From Sinorhizobium sp. RAC02 (lineage in GTDB: Bacteria > Pseudomonadota > Alphaproteobacteria > Rhizobiales > Rhizobiaceae): a stretch of DNA of 64,000 nt. The stretch spans positions 1,674,001 through 1,738,000 of the forward strand of contig NZ_CP016452.1 in NCBI RefSeq assembly GCF_001713395.1, in the 5' to 3' direction. The notes beneath the pieces are model-generated. The model saw nothing but the letters and a program-made list of their open reading frames with translations, did no database searches and was not told where the DNA came from. The translations under genes and the position numbers were made by a program. Shown here in pieces: positions 17,595-26,296 of the stretch (position 1 is its first letter; the number at the start of each line of letters is the position of its first letter).

Positions 17595-18674
17595 TTATTG
17601 CGGGCCTCCCTCGCCGAGTGCGACCGCGCCCGCGATGCGGGTTGCGAACGCGGCGGTTCCGAGCGGGCCGGCGAGGTCTGCGGTACGGCTGGCCGGGTCA
17701 GCCAGCGCAGCTTCCACCGCGACTTCGATCCCCCGGGCGGCACTGGCGAATTGCGGAGCGGCGTGACGCTCGGCCAACCAGTCCAGCAGCATAGCCGCCG
17801 AGAGGATAAGCGAAGTCGGATTCGCTTTGTCCAAACCGGCGATATCCGGTGCGGAGCCATGCTGGGCCTGCGCCACGCAGATGTCGTCGCCCTGGTTGAG
17901 CGAACCACCGAGGCCAAGACTGCCGGACAGTTCGGACGCCTCGTCCGACAGGATATCGCCGAACATGTTGGTTGTGACGAGGACATCGAATCGGTCGGGC
18001 TGGCGTATCAGAAGCGCCGCCGCGGCATCGACGATCAATTCCTCCAGAACCACATCCGGGAAGGCCGTTGCCACCTTGCGCACTTCGCGCAGGAAAAGCC
18101 CATCCGAGAGTTTTAGCACATTGGCTTTGTGGACCGCCGTCACCTTGCGCCGCCGCGTCGCCGCCAACCGGAACGCCGCCTCGGCTATCCGTCGGCAGGC
18201 CGCCGCAGAAATCTTGCGCATGGACAAAGCAAGGTCCGGGTCCGGCATGAACTCGCCGCTGCCCGCAAACATGTTCCGGTCGGAATAAAACCCTTCGGTG
18301 TTTTCCCGCACGATCACGAGATCCATCGGCTTCTTCAGGATCGACAGATCCGGGCGCGAACGACAGGGGCGGACATTGGCATAGAGATTGAACTTCGTCC
18401 GCAGTTCGCCGGACGGATTGATTCCGCCCTTTTCAATCGGCGGATATTCGTAATGCGAAACCGGGCCGAGGATGACACCCTCGACCTGCGGAATGCGCCG
18501 CATGATCGGGTCCGGCAAGGTCGTGCCATGCTCCGCCAGCGCCTTCAGGCCGATATCTGCGCTTTCGATCCGCAGCCCAAGACCATACCGCCGGTCGGCA
18601 GCCTCAAGAACCTCAATGGTCGCTGCGGTGATTTCAGGGCCGATCCCGTCACCTGGCAGGGCCAATATGCGCAC
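17595..18674 (-). CDS. Isocitrate/isopropylmalate dehydrogenase-family enzyme (tartrate dehydrogenase-like)
   Basis: The protein has 359 residues. It has the beta-decarboxylating dehydrogenase pattern: LALPGDGIGPEI at the start, VIVRENTEGFYSD, TAVHKANVLKLSDGLF with the catalytic lysine, and VLVTTNMFGDILSDEASEL holding metal-binding aspartates. Family members oxidise and decarboxylate (2R,3S)-type hydroxyacids such as isopropylmalate, isocitrate, tartrate or malate. The surrounding catabolic cluster argues against a leucine-synthesis role. The GTG at 18674 has GGAGGG seven bases upstream. It heads the minus-strand block and is divergent from the second GntR gene. Confidence 0.85.
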   Translation of the reverse strand: MRILALPGDGIGPEITAATIEVLEAADRRYGLGLRIESADIGLKALAEHGTTLPDPIMRRIPQVEGVILGPVSHYEYPPIEKGGINPSGELRTKFNLYANVRPCRSRPDLSILKKPMDLVIVRENTEGFYSDRNMFAGSGEFMPDPDLALSMRKISAAACRRIAEAAFRLAATRRRKVTAVHKANVLKLSDGLFLREVRKVATAFPDVVLEELIVDAAAALLIRQPDRFDVLVTTNMFGDILSDEASELSGSLGLGGSLNQGDDICVAQAQHGSAPDIAGLDKANPTSLILSAAMLLDWLAERHAAPQFASAARGIEVAVEAALADPASRTADLAGPLGTAAFATRIAGAVALGEGGPQ

Positions 18675-18710
18675 TTGTAACCCTCCTCGATCGAGCCAAC
18701 ACACATGGTG

Positions 18711-18726
18711 TTTTGAAAGTACAAAA
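18711..18726. promoter_or_regulatory. Small inverted repeat in the divergent dehydrogenase/GntR promoter region
   Basis: TTTTG-N6-CAAAA (18711-18726) lies in the 153-base gap between two divergent genes, where a shared operator would be expected. The arms are only five bases and AT-rich, so chance is possible. Confidence 0.25.
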
Positions 18727-18827
18727 TCCCACTAATCCGAATCCTGGCACTATGCAAGCACAAAAAACCACAGCTTGGCGAACCACGCAAAAAATGCGAG
18801 AAGACCCGCAGCCACGAAGGAGCGGAC

Positions 18828-19694
18828 ATGACCCAGATCGCCAGCACCCTAGCCCAGCAGATCGCCAGGCTTGTGCATGCAGAGCGGCTGGCACCCGGCG
18901 ACGCACTGACAGAGCGTAGCCTTGCCGAACGCTTCCTCGTCTCGCGCTCGCCGATCCGCACGGCGCTCCGCGAGTTGCAGCGCGCGGGCGTGCTGTCGCC
19001 GGCTGAAAGAGGCGGTTTCGAGGTCGCTGATCCCGGAGCGGCAGAGGCTTTTGCCGCAAGCGAGTCGGGCTCCGACGGCAGCGAGGAGACATATCTGGCG
19101 ATCGCCCGCGACCGATTGGCCGGAGCGATCCCCGACAGGATCAGCGAAAATGAACTGCTGCGCCGCTACGGCGTCACGCGCCCTCGCTTGCAGGCCCTGC
19201 TCCGGCGCATGTCGGAAGAAGGCTGGGCCGAGCGCCTGCCCGGGCATGGCTGGCGGTTCCTGCCGGTCCTGACCTCGATGGAGACCTATCGGCAGAGCTA
19301 CAGCTTCCGCCAGGCGATCGAGCCCGCCGCTATCCTGGAGCCGGGCTTCATGCTGGACAGGCCTGTCCTCGAGCGGCACCTTGAGCAGCAGCGCCATCTG
19401 GTGGCCGGCGGGATCCTGGAAATCTCCGCCGTCCGGCTTTTCGAGATCAACAGCGAAATGCACGAGGCCATTGCCGAATGCAGCCGCAACGCCTTCTTCA
19501 TCGAGAGCCTGCGCCGCGTCGATCGGCTTCGCCGGCTCATCGAATATCAGCAGAAGGTCGACCGCGAACTCGCCCGCGCCCGCTGCATCGAGCATGTCCG
19601 CATTCTGGAACTTCTGTTCGACGGAAAAAACGCGGCCGCGGCCGAGGAGATGAGAAAGCACCTGCGTGCTCTGGGTCCCCTGAAGGCGCCGTGA
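18828..19694 (+). CDS. Second GntR-family regulator with two winged-helix domains
   Basis: The protein has 288 residues with the same architecture as the regulator at 16619-17539. The first winged helix (ALTERSLAERFLVSRSPIRTALRELQRAGVLSPAERGGFEV) is at about residues 5-68. The second (IPDRISENELLRRYGVTRPRLQALLRRMSEEGWAERLPGHGW) is at about 100-145, followed by an FCD-like helical domain. GGAGCGGAC precedes the ATG. It is divergent from the dehydrogenase-led operon and is the natural candidate to control it. The two regulators align along their whole length and are probably an ancient duplication. Confidence 0.87.
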   Translation: MTQIASTLAQQIARLVHAERLAPGDALTERSLAERFLVSRSPIRTALRELQRAGVLSPAERGGFEVADPGAAEAFAASESGSDGSEETYLAIARDRLAGAIPDRISENELLRRYGVTRPRLQALLRRMSEEGWAERLPGHGWRFLPVLTSMETYRQSYSFRQAIEPAAILEPGFMLDRPVLERHLEQQRHLVAGGILEISAVRLFEINSEMHEAIAECSRNAFFIESLRRVDRLRRLIEYQQKVDRELARARCIEHVRILELLFDGKNAAAAEEMRKHLRALGPLKAP

Positions 19695-19769
19695 CGCCGG
19701 TGTTCGCCGGGGTGCGCGCGCCGACCAAGATGGCGATTGTTGTCGCGCGGAGACGCCCGGACGGGTGCG

Positions 19770-20219
19770 TCATTGCACCGGTCGTGCGACCGCGCCGGAG
19801 CGGGGCTGGATAACCAGGTCCTCGTTCTCGAGATCGCTTTCGAGGCTTTGCAGGATCGGGCAGTGCGGGCGGTGGTCGCCGTGGCAGGCGTTGACGAGCG
19901 TCGTCAGCGTGTGGGCCATGTCCTGCAGGCCCTTGATCTTCTTTTGCAGTTCATCGATGTGGCCCTGCGCCAGACGCTTGACCTCGACGCTCTGCCGGGT
20001 CTCGTCACGCCACAGGCCAAGAAGATCGCTGATCTCGGCCACAGAAAAACCGAGATCGCGCGCACGGCGGATGAAGCGCAGCATGTGGACGTCGGTGTTC
20101 GAATAGTCGCGATAGCCGGACGACGTTCGGTCAGCGGCGGGAATGAGGCCGGTCTGCTCGTAGTAGCGGATCATCTTGGCCGATACGCCCGAGGCTTTTG
20201 ATGCCTGTCCAATGTTCAT
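19770..20219 (-). CDS. cueR: CueR/HmrR-type MerR regulator of monovalent metal resistance
   Basis: The protein has 149 residues. The N-terminal MerR helix-turn-helix reads NIGQASKASGVSAKMIRYYEQTGLI, a long dimerisation helix follows, and the metal loop is CHGDHRPHC. Numbering equals E. coli CueR: Ser77, Cys112 and Cys120 are all present, as in sensors of Cu(I), Ag(I) and Au(I). Position 113 is His rather than the Pro of enteric CueR, and 118 is Pro as in Salmonella GolS. The ATG at 20219 has GGAG seven to eight bases upstream. It follows copA on the same strand, separated by a strong hairpin. Confidence 0.93.
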   Translation of the reverse strand: MNIGQASKASGVSAKMIRYYEQTGLIPAADRTSSGYRDYSNTDVHMLRFIRRARDLGFSVAEISDLLGLWRDETRQSVEVKRLAQGHIDELQKKIKGLQDMAHTLTTLVNACHGDHRPHCPILQSLESDLENEDLVIQPRSGAVARPVQ

Positions 20220-20240
20220 CAATATTCTCCGTAAAATGGC

Positions 20241-20273
20241 GCTCAGCCGACCCGGATATCGGGTCGGCTGAGC
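20241..20273 (-). terminator. Hairpin between copA and cueR
   Basis: A perfect 14-base stem (GCTCAGCCGACCCG at 20241-20254 pairing with 20260-20273) has a five-base loop. It starts seven bases after the copA stop. On the minus strand it is followed by GCCATTTTAC, a weak T run, so it may only partly stop transcription into cueR. Confidence 0.7.
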
Positions 20274-20279
20274 GATTTG

Positions 20280-22787
20280 TCAGTTCGCCAGCTTGATCGT
20301 CCGCAACCGCAGCGCATTGCCGAGCACGAAGACGCTGGACAGAGCCATGGCGCCCGCGGCAAAGACCGGCGAGAGCAAGATGCCGTAGGCCGGATAGAGA
20401 AGGCCGGTCGCGACCGGGATGAGGGCCGTGTTGTAGGCAAACGCCCAGAACAGGTTCTGCCGGATATTGCCGATGGTCGCCTTTGACAGAGCGATCGCGT
20501 TCGGCACGCCCTGCAGGCTGCCCGACATCAGGACCACGTCCGCCGCCTCGATTGCGATATCCGTACCCGTGCCGATGGCAAGACCGACATCCGCCTCCGC
20601 AAGTGCCGGGGCGTCGTTGATGCCGTCACCGACGAAGGCGACCTTGCCGTACTTGGCCCTGAGGCGGCGAACCGCATCGACCTTGCCGTCCGGCAACACT
20701 TCCCCCACCACTTCGTCAATCCCCAGCCGGGCTGCTATGGCCTTGGCAGTGCGGGCATTGTCGCCGGTAATCATTGCGACCTTGAGGCCGAGATCGTGCA
20801 GGGCCTTGATTGCCGCAGGCGTGGCGGCCTTGATCGGATCGGCGACCGCGATGATCGCCGCGAGCTTTCCGTCGATCGCGGCATAGAGGGGCGACTTGCC
20901 TTCGTCACCGAGACGGGCGGCAACCTTGGAGAACGTTGCGACATCATGGCCGAGCTCGTTCATGTAGCGGTCTGCGCCGATTTCAACGCGCTTGCCTTCA
21001 ACCATGGCCTTGACGCCGAAACCCGTCACCGATTCAAAGTCCGACACAACCGGCAGCGCGATGCCTTCACCGGCGGCCGCCTCCACGATCGCACTGGCAA
21101 TCGGGTGCTCCGACTTGGCCTCGACAGCGGCGACAAGACTAAGGACTGCTGATCTGCTGAAGCCGGCGGCCAGTTCCAGGTCGGTCAGGGTCGGCTTGCC
21201 CTCGGTCAGGGTGCCCGTCTTATCGAGCGCCACGACCTTGGCGTCCTTCAGCAACTGGAGTGCTTCCCCCTTGCGGAAGAGTACGCCGAGTTCCGCACCG
21301 CGGCCGGTGCCCACCATGATGGAGGTCGGCGTCGCCAGACCCATGGCGCACGGGCAGGCGATGATCAGGACAGCGACGGCATTGACCAGCGCAAAGGTAA
21401 GCGCGGGTGACGGGCCGAAGGTGAGCCAGGCCGCAAAGGTCAGCGCCGCGACGGCGAAGACGGCCGGTACGAACCACATCGTGACCTTGTCGACCAGCGC
21501 CTGGATCGGCAGCTTGGAGCCCTGCGCCTCTTCGACCATGCGGATGATCTGCGAAAGCACCGTATTGCCGCCGACCGCCGTAGCGCGGAACGCGAACGCG
21601 CCCTTCTGGTTGACCGTACCACCGACGACCGCGCTACCCAGCACCTTGGAAACCGGGATCGGCTCGCCGGTAATCATCGACTCGTCGACATAGCTTGTGC
21701 CTTCCACCACCTCGCCATCAACGGGCAGGCGTTCACCGGGACGAACTTCGACGATATCGCCGGAAACGACCGAGCCGATCGGCAGGTCGACCGCCTTGCC
21801 GTTCCTGCGCACGCGCGCCGTCTTGGCTTGAAGACCTGCCAGGCGCTTGATCGCTTCGGACGTCCGACCCTTGGCGCGGGCCTCGAGCAGGCGGCCGAGC
21901 AGAATGAGCGCGACGATGACTGCGGCGGCCTCATAGTAAACGTTGATCGTGCCGGGCGGCAGGAAACCGGGGGCGAAGGTCGCGACCAGCGAATAGCCGT
22001 AAGCTGCGAGCGTACCGACGGCCACAAGCGAGTTCATGTCGGGAGCAAGACGCCAGAGCGCCGGCAGCCCCTTGTCATAGAAGCGAATGCCCGGAACGAA
22101 GAGGACGAGCGTTGTCAGTGCGAACTGGATGTACCAGTTCCACTGCATGCCGATCGTGGATTCGATGAGGCCATGCACGCCCGGAATGAGGTGCGATCCC
22201 ATCTCCAGAAGAAAGACAGGCGCGGTGAGCACCGCCGCGATGGTGAAATCGCGGGCCAGTTCACGGCGCTCGGCGTCCTTCTTCTCCGCTCGCTCGGCGT
22301 TCTCGTCTTCATCGCTATGGGCGGCGGCGGCCGCACCGATCAGCTTTGCCTCATAACCAGCGTCCTCGATCACCGCGATCAGGGTCGCGACCGCGGCCTC
22401 TCCGTGGACTGTCGCGCGCTCCGTCGCCAGATTGACGACCGCCCCCGTTACGCCGGGAACCGCCTTCAGGGCACGCTCGACACGGCCGACGCAGGATGCG
22501 CACGTCATGCCGTCAATCGACAGCTCCGTGGGGCCGGCCGAACCTGCCGATTTCACAGGCACGGAATAGCCGGCATTTTCGATGGCCTCGATGAGCTTGG
22601 CGCGGTCGACCGTCGATCTGGTCGTGATGCTCGCACGCTCCGTCGCCAGGTTGACCGATGCGGTCTCGACCCCCGGGACGGTCTTCAGGGCTCTTTCGAC
22701 ACGCCCGACGCAGGACGCGCACGTCATGCCCTCGATGGGGAGCGATATCGTTCCGGTTAAGTCTGTTGCGCGAACGGGGGCATTCAT
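20280..22787 (-). CDS. copA: Cu(I)-exporting P1B-type ATPase CopA
   Basis: The protein has 835 residues. Two N-terminal heavy-metal domains each carry MTCASC (about residues 20-25 and 93-98). Membrane helices follow, with the CPC metal site in [13 protein letters not shown], the phosphorylated Asp in [32 protein letters not shown], and the last-helix [17 protein letters not shown] typical of Cu(I) pumps. It exports Cu(I), and probably Ag(I), from the cytosol at the cost of ATP. AAGGAGG precedes the ATG. The promoter carries a CueR-type operator at 22837-22859. Confidence 0.96.
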   Translation of the reverse strand: MNAPVRATDLTGTISLPIEGMTCASCVGRVERALKTVPGVETASVNLATERASITTRSTVDRAKLIEAIENAGYSVPVKSAGSAGPTELSIDGMTCASCVGRVERALKAVPGVTGAVVNLATERATVHGEAAVATLIAVIEDAGYEAKLIGAAAAAHSDEDENAERAEKKDAERRELARDFTIAAVLTAPVFLLEMGSHLIPGVHGLIESTIGMQWNWYIQFALTTLVLFVPGIRFYDKGLPALWRLAPDMNSLVAVGTLAAYGYSLVATFAPGFLPPGTINVYYEAAAVIVALILLGRLLEARAKGRTSEAIKRLAGLQAKTARVRRNGKAVDLPIGSVVSGDIVEVRPGERLPVDGEVVEGTSYVDESMITGEPIPVSKVLGSAVVGGTVNQKGAFAFRATAVGGNTVLSQIIRMVEEAQGSKLPIQALVDKVTMWFVPAVFAVAALTFAAWLTFGPSPALTFALVNAVAVLIIACPCAMGLATPTSIMVGTGRGAELGVLFRKGEALQLLKDAKVVALDKTGTLTEGKPTLTDLELAAGFSRSAVLSLVAAVEAKSEHPIASAIVEAAAGEGIALPVVSDFESVTGFGVKAMVEGKRVEIGADRYMNELGHDVATFSKVAARLGDEGKSPLYAAIDGKLAAIIAVADPIKAATPAAIKALHDLGLKVAMITGDNARTAKAIAARLGIDEVVGEVLPDGKVDAVRRLRAKYGKVAFVGDGINDAPALAEADVGLAIGTGTDIAIEAADVVLMSGSLQGVPNAIALSKATIGNIRQNLFWAFAYNTALIPVATGLLYPAYGILLSPVFAAGAMALSSVFVLGNALRLRTIKLAN

Positions 22788-22836
22788 AGCCGCCTCCTTT
22801 TCTCGTTCCGAAATTCAGGTTCGGACAGAAGATGGG

Positions 22837-22859
22837 GCTTCCAACCATGGGAAGGTCAA
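22837..22859 (-). promoter_or_regulatory. CueR operator/promoter of copA
   Basis: Read on the minus strand, a -35 element TTGACC (22859-22854) overlaps the dyad CTTCC-N7-GGAAG (22854-22838). This is the MerR-type layout of CueR promoters, which have an overlong spacer that the activated regulator underwinds. The 23-base block is repeated exactly, in inverted orientation, at 22886-22908. Confidence 0.88.
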
Positions 22860-22885
22860 TAGCAAACTTTTCCTTTCGGCACCAC

Positions 22886-22908
22886 TTGACCTTCCCATGG
22901 TTGGAAGC
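22886..22908 (+). promoter_or_regulatory. CueR operator/promoter of copZ and the oxidase genes
   Basis: The -35 TTGACC (22886-22891) overlaps CTTCC-N7-GGAAG (22891-22907). It lies 40 bases upstream of the copZ start and back-to-back with the copA operator 26 bases away. It probably drives copZ, the DUF305 gene and the multicopper oxidase gene. Confidence 0.88.
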
Positions 22909-22948
22909 TCCAGCTTGAGTACCTGAGACCCAACCAAGGAGAATTCTT

Positions 22949-23143
22949 ATGAAGCTCACAATCGAAAACATGACCTGCGGCGGCTGCGCCAAATCCGTCA
23001 CCAAGGCAATCCAGTCGGTCGATCCCAACGCGAAGATCGAGACCAGCCCCGCCATACGCAGCGTCGAGATCGAGACGACCGCCACCCTGGCCGCAGTTCA
23101 ACAGGTTCTCGAAGAGGCCGGTTATCCGGCAACCGCGGGCTGA
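22949..23143 (+). CDS. copZ: Copper chaperone CopZ (heavy-metal-associated domain)
   Basis: The protein has 64 residues and is one ferredoxin-like HMA domain with the metal site MTCGGCAKSV near the N-terminus. Such cytosolic proteins hold Cu(I) or Au(I) between two cysteines and hand it to CopA or to the sensor. AAGGAG lies eight bases before the ATG. It is the first gene of the plus-strand copper operon and shares a divergent control region with copA. Confidence 0.93.
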   Translation: MKLTIENMTCGGCAKSVTKAIQSVDPNAKIETSPAIRSVEIETTATLAAVQQVLEEAGYPATAG

Positions 23144-23157
23144 GCTGGAGCGATATC

Positions 23158-23550
23158 ATGCACAAGCTCACCCCGATCTTCATCGCAGGTGCGCTCGCCA
23201 CTAGCGGTGGCCTCGCAATCGCCCAGAGCCAGATGAACAAGGACAATCCGATGCAAGGTCATAGTATGTCGGGCCACACGATGCCGGTTCCTGACACTCC
23301 CTCGACGGCGGCGTTCGCCAGCGCCAATGACCGCATGCACAAGGACATGATGGTCGAGTTCACCGGTGATGCCGACATCGACTTCATGCGCGGCATGATC
23401 CCGCACCATCAGGGTGCGATCGACATGGCGAAAGTCGTGCTTGAGCACGGCAAGGATCCGCAGGTGCGCAAACTCGCCGAAGAGGTGATCAAGGCGCAGG
23501 AAAGCGAGATCGCCATGATGAAAACCTGGCTCGCCGATCGCGGCCGCTAA
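23158..23550 (+). CDS. DUF305/CopM-like exported copper-binding protein
   Basis: The protein has 130 residues with a signal peptide (start to AIAQS). A Met/His-rich segment (MQGHSMSGHTM) is followed by the DUF305 core DIDFMRGMIPHHQGAIDMA and ending in KAQESEIAMMKTWL. DUF305 proteins are periplasmic or secreted copper binders found beside copper oxidases. It lies 14 bases after copZ in the same operon. Direct metal binding is inferred from the Met/His content. Confidence 0.85.
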   Translation: MHKLTPIFIAGALATSGGLAIAQSQMNKDNPMQGHSMSGHTMPVPDTPSTAAFASANDRMHKDMMVEFTGDADIDFMRGMIPHHQGAIDMAKVVLEHGKDPQVRKLAEEVIKAQESEIAMMKTWLADRGR

Positions 23551-23559
23551 CAATCGGAG

Positions 23560-23584
23560 GGCGGCTCTCAGGGCCGCCTTTGGC
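23560..23584 (+). terminator. Weak intra-operon hairpin
   Basis: GGCGGC (23560-23565) pairs with GCCGCC (23573-23578) and is followed by TTTGGC. The stem is short and the T run poor, so it may be a partial terminator or mRNA stabiliser between the DUF305 and oxidase genes. Confidence 0.4.
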
Positions 23585-23618
23585 AAGGAAATTCACGCGA
23601 CCGAGAGGAAGACGATCA

Positions 23619-25160
23619 ATGCATCGACGGACTTTTCTGGCGAGCCTTGCGGGTCTCGTCGCTGCCGGGCCTGCTACAGCCCAGATGAAGCACGATATGG
23701 GCGGCACGAGCGGCCACGGCGGTCACAACATGCCCATGGCGGGCACCAACCCGGTTTTGCCGGAAGGGCAGCCTCTCAGGGCGTTGCCACGCCTGTCGAA
23801 CCAGTCGGCCGTGCCCGGCGTATTCAAGGCAAAGCTGGCCGCAGAACCAGGTTTCGTAAGGTTCGCCGAAGGGCTCGACACGCCTGTGCTTCTCTACAAC
23901 GGCACCAATCCCGTGATCGAGGCAAATGAGGGCGACACGGTCGAGATCAGCTTTGAGAACAGGATTCCAGGCGAACCCACGACGATCCATTGGCATGGCA
24001 TGCCGGTTCCGGCCGATCAGGATGGCAATCCAACGGACCCCGTAGCCTCGGGCGACGAGCGCATCTATGCGTTCGAGCTGCCGGAAGGCAGTGCAGCGTC
24101 CTACTGGTTTCATCCCCACCCCCATGGACTGACCGCCGAGCAGGTCTATCGCGGGCTCGCCGGTATCTTTCTGGTCAAACCGAAGGACGACCCCATCCCA
24201 CCGGACTATGGCGACACGGTCCTCATGCTCACCGACCTCAGGATCGCCGCCGACGGGACGATGCCGGAAAGCACGATGGCCGATCTGATGAACGGTCGCG
24301 TTGGTGATCACGTGCTCGTCAATGGGCAGAAGAACCCGGCGATGACTGTTGCGCGTGGCGAAAAACGCCGCTTACGCCTCTACAACGCGACGAATGCGCG
24401 GTTCCTGCGCCTCGCGTTCGAGAATGCGAGCATGACCGTCATCGGAACGGACGGCGGCCTGATCGAGGCACCCGTCTCCGTCAACGAACTGTTGCTCACG
24501 CCGGCCGAACGCGTTGAGTTGATCGTTTTCTTCGACAAGCCGGGCGAAGCCAAGCTCACGACGCTCGACTACGAGCGTGGATGGATGGGGCCGGGCAAAC
24601 CGAACGAGGCCGGCATGATCCTGCTGACGGCAAACGTATCAGAAGAGGCGACGGCCGCAATGCCGCCCCTGCCCGCAAAGCTACGCTCCATCGAACATCT
24701 CGGGAACCCGGCTGTCACGCGCCGGTTCGTGCTGACGGAATCAATGGGCGGAATGGACCATGGCAGCATGACAATGAGCGGCATGGATCATTCCAGCATG
24801 CCCATGTCGTCCGAAAGCATGGACATGAAGTTCCTGATCAACGGTGCCAGCTTCGACATGAACCGGATAGACGAAGTCTCGAAAGTCGGACAAGTCGAGC
24901 TTTGGGAAATCGTCAACGAGGCGGATATGGACCATCCGTTCCATGTGCACGGGACGCAGTTTCAGATCACGGAGCATGAGAAGGATGGGAAGGTCTCCAT
25001 GCCATCCTATCGAGCGTGGAAGGATACCGTGAACATCACGGCCGGTGAGACGGTGCGAATATTGCTGCGCCAGGATCTGCCGGGACCGCGCATGTATCAC
25101 TGCCACATCCTCGAGCACGAACAGCTCGGCATGATGGGCACGATCGACATCCAGGCCTAG
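23619..25160 (+). CDS. Periplasmic multicopper oxidase (CueO/CopA-type)
   Basis: The protein has 513 residues. The ATG at 23619 (GAGGAAG upstream) gives a Tat-type signal, HRRTFLASLAGLVAAGPATA. All four copper-ligand blocks are present: TIHWHGMPVP, YWFHPHPHG, HPFHVHGTQFQ and MYHCHILEHEQLGMM. A Met-rich insertion at about residues 376-403 (GGMDHGSMTMSGMDHSS and on) resembles the methionine-rich copper-binding segment of CueO. It would oxidise Cu(I) to the less toxic Cu(II) in the periplasm. The leader is exported folded, as expected for a protein metallated in the cytosol. A strong terminator follows. Confidence 0.92.
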   Translation: MHRRTFLASLAGLVAAGPATAQMKHDMGGTSGHGGHNMPMAGTNPVLPEGQPLRALPRLSNQSAVPGVFKAKLAAEPGFVRFAEGLDTPVLLYNGTNPVIEANEGDTVEISFENRIPGEPTTIHWHGMPVPADQDGNPTDPVASGDERIYAFELPEGSAASYWFHPHPHGLTAEQVYRGLAGIFLVKPKDDPIPPDYGDTVLMLTDLRIAADGTMPESTMADLMNGRVGDHVLVNGQKNPAMTVARGEKRRLRLYNATNARFLRLAFENASMTVIGTDGGLIEAPVSVNELLLTPAERVELIVFFDKPGEAKLTTLDYERGWMGPGKPNEAGMILLTANVSEEATAAMPPLPAKLRSIEHLGNPAVTRRFVLTESMGGMDHGSMTMSGMDHSSMPMSSESMDMKFLINGASFDMNRIDEVSKVGQVELWEIVNEADMDHPFHVHGTQFQITEHEKDGKVSMPSYRAWKDTVNITAGETVRILLRQDLPGPRMYHCHILEHEQLGMMGTIDIQA

Positions 25161-25179
25161 TCTGGATCAGCGCACCAAA

Positions 25180-25217
25180 CAAAGGCCCGCCGCGAGGATG
25201 TTCGCGGCGGGCCTTTG
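25180..25217. terminator. Bidirectional terminator
   Basis: A perfect 15-base stem (25180-25194 with 25203-25217; arms CAAAGGCCCGCCGCG and its complement) has an eight-base loop. The ends provide short T/A runs on both strands. It lies between the convergent multicopper oxidase and iron-sulfur reductase genes. Confidence 0.88.
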
Positions 25218-25260
25218 TCATTAGCGGACGAGCGAGGGGGTCTCATCGCCGGCGGCAGCA

Positions 25261-26286
25261 TCATTCGACAGCCGGCGCCGGCAAATCCTCCGGGGTAAAG
25301 AATACGTCGGCGTGCATGTCTTGCCTGCGCAATCCGCGCGCAAATGCCATTTCCATGGCCGCCTCCACCATCGGCGGTGGGCCGGCAACATAGGCTTTCC
25401 AGTCGGCAAGGCTGGAAAGATCCTCCGCCACAGCCTGCGTCACGACACCGCTCCGATATTGTGTGGGCTGCGCCTGCGACAGCACGGGCACGAAGGTGAG
25501 ATTGAAATGCCGCTTGGTAAGAGCCTGGAAATGCTCAACAAGATAGAGATCACGCTCGGCGCGGACGCCGAAGTAGACATGGATCTGCTGCTTCATCCCG
25601 TAAGCGAGAGCAGTTTCCACGATGGACTTGATCGGCGCCAGCCCGGAGCCGCCGGCAATGCACAGGATCGGGCCGGAATGCCGCTGGCGCAGGCCGGAAG
25701 AGCCCAAAGGGAGCGTGAGTCTTGCCCTGTCACCGACCTTCAATGTGCCATGCACATGCTCCGAGGTAATCCCTCCCGGAACACGACGAATATGGAATTC
25801 AAGACCGCCGTCGCCGTACATGTTGGCCATTGAATAGCTGCGGGCCGGAACGCCATTGAACTCGACCTGCGCATACTGCCCTGCAGTGTACTGCAAAGGA
25901 ATTCCGTCCTGCGGTGCAATCCGAAGCAGTTTGATGTCGTGGGTGAGGTCATCAAGGAAGGTCACGACGCCTTCCATACGTTGTAGCGGATGAATGGTGT
26001 CGTCTTCGCTGCCTAGCCAGGCCACGGCTGCATCCGTCCGGGGCAACGCCCGGCATGCCAGGATAAGACCGTCGGCTTTCTCTTCATCGGTCAGGGCGAA
26101 GCGCGAATGCTGAAGCAGGTCCACCTCCCCCTCGATCAACCGGGACTTGCAGGAGCCGCAGCGCCCGGACTTGCAGCCATGGGGGTAGGGAATGCCGGCG
26201 GCGAGTGCCGTATCGAGTATGGTCTGCCCATTCTGGACTTCAAGGCGGGCTCGAACCTGCCGGATATCAATGCGTTTGACTGTCAC
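25261..26286 (-). CDS. [2Fe-2S] ferredoxin-FAD/NAD(P)H reductase
   Basis: The protein has 341 residues. A plant-type ferredoxin domain comes first, with Cys38, Cys43, Cys46 and Cys78 as cluster ligands (PHGCKSGRCGSC, LACRA). The FAD-binding barrel follows (PARSYSMAN), then the NAD(P) domain (CIAGGSGLAPIKS, YVAGPPPMVEAA). This is the layout of oxygenase reductases such as the phenol hydroxylase or methane monooxygenase component. The GTG at 26286 has GAGGG upstream. No partner oxygenase is nearby. Pairing with the glutaredoxin-like gene behind a CueR-type operator suggests a redox role in metal stress, possibly metal or thiol reduction, which is inference. Confidence 0.85.
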   Translation of the reverse strand: MTVKRIDIRQVRARLEVQNGQTILDTALAAGIPYPHGCKSGRCGSCKSRLIEGEVDLLQHSRFALTDEEKADGLILACRALPRTDAAVAWLGSEDDTIHPLQRMEGVVTFLDDLTHDIKLLRIAPQDGIPLQYTAGQYAQVEFNGVPARSYSMANMYGDGGLEFHIRRVPGGITSEHVHGTLKVGDRARLTLPLGSSGLRQRHSGPILCIAGGSGLAPIKSIVETALAYGMKQQIHVYFGVRAERDLYLVEHFQALTKRHFNLTFVPVLSQAQPTQYRSGVVTQAVAEDLSSLADWKAYVAGPPPMVEAAMEMAFARGLRRQDMHADVFFTPEDLPAPAVE

Positions 26287-26296
26287 GTCCGATCCC

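Noticed and set aside
22837..22908. A 23-base perfect inverted repeat could be taken for transposon ends or a long hairpin
   Set aside because: Each arm has the CueR promoter layout, no transposase lies between, and diverged copies recur before two other units at 26654 and 26836.
24745..24830. The Met/His/Ser-rich repeat in the multicopper oxidase as a possible misassembly or repeat expansion
   Set aside because: Methionine-rich insertions are normal in CueO-type oxidases and the frame stays open.
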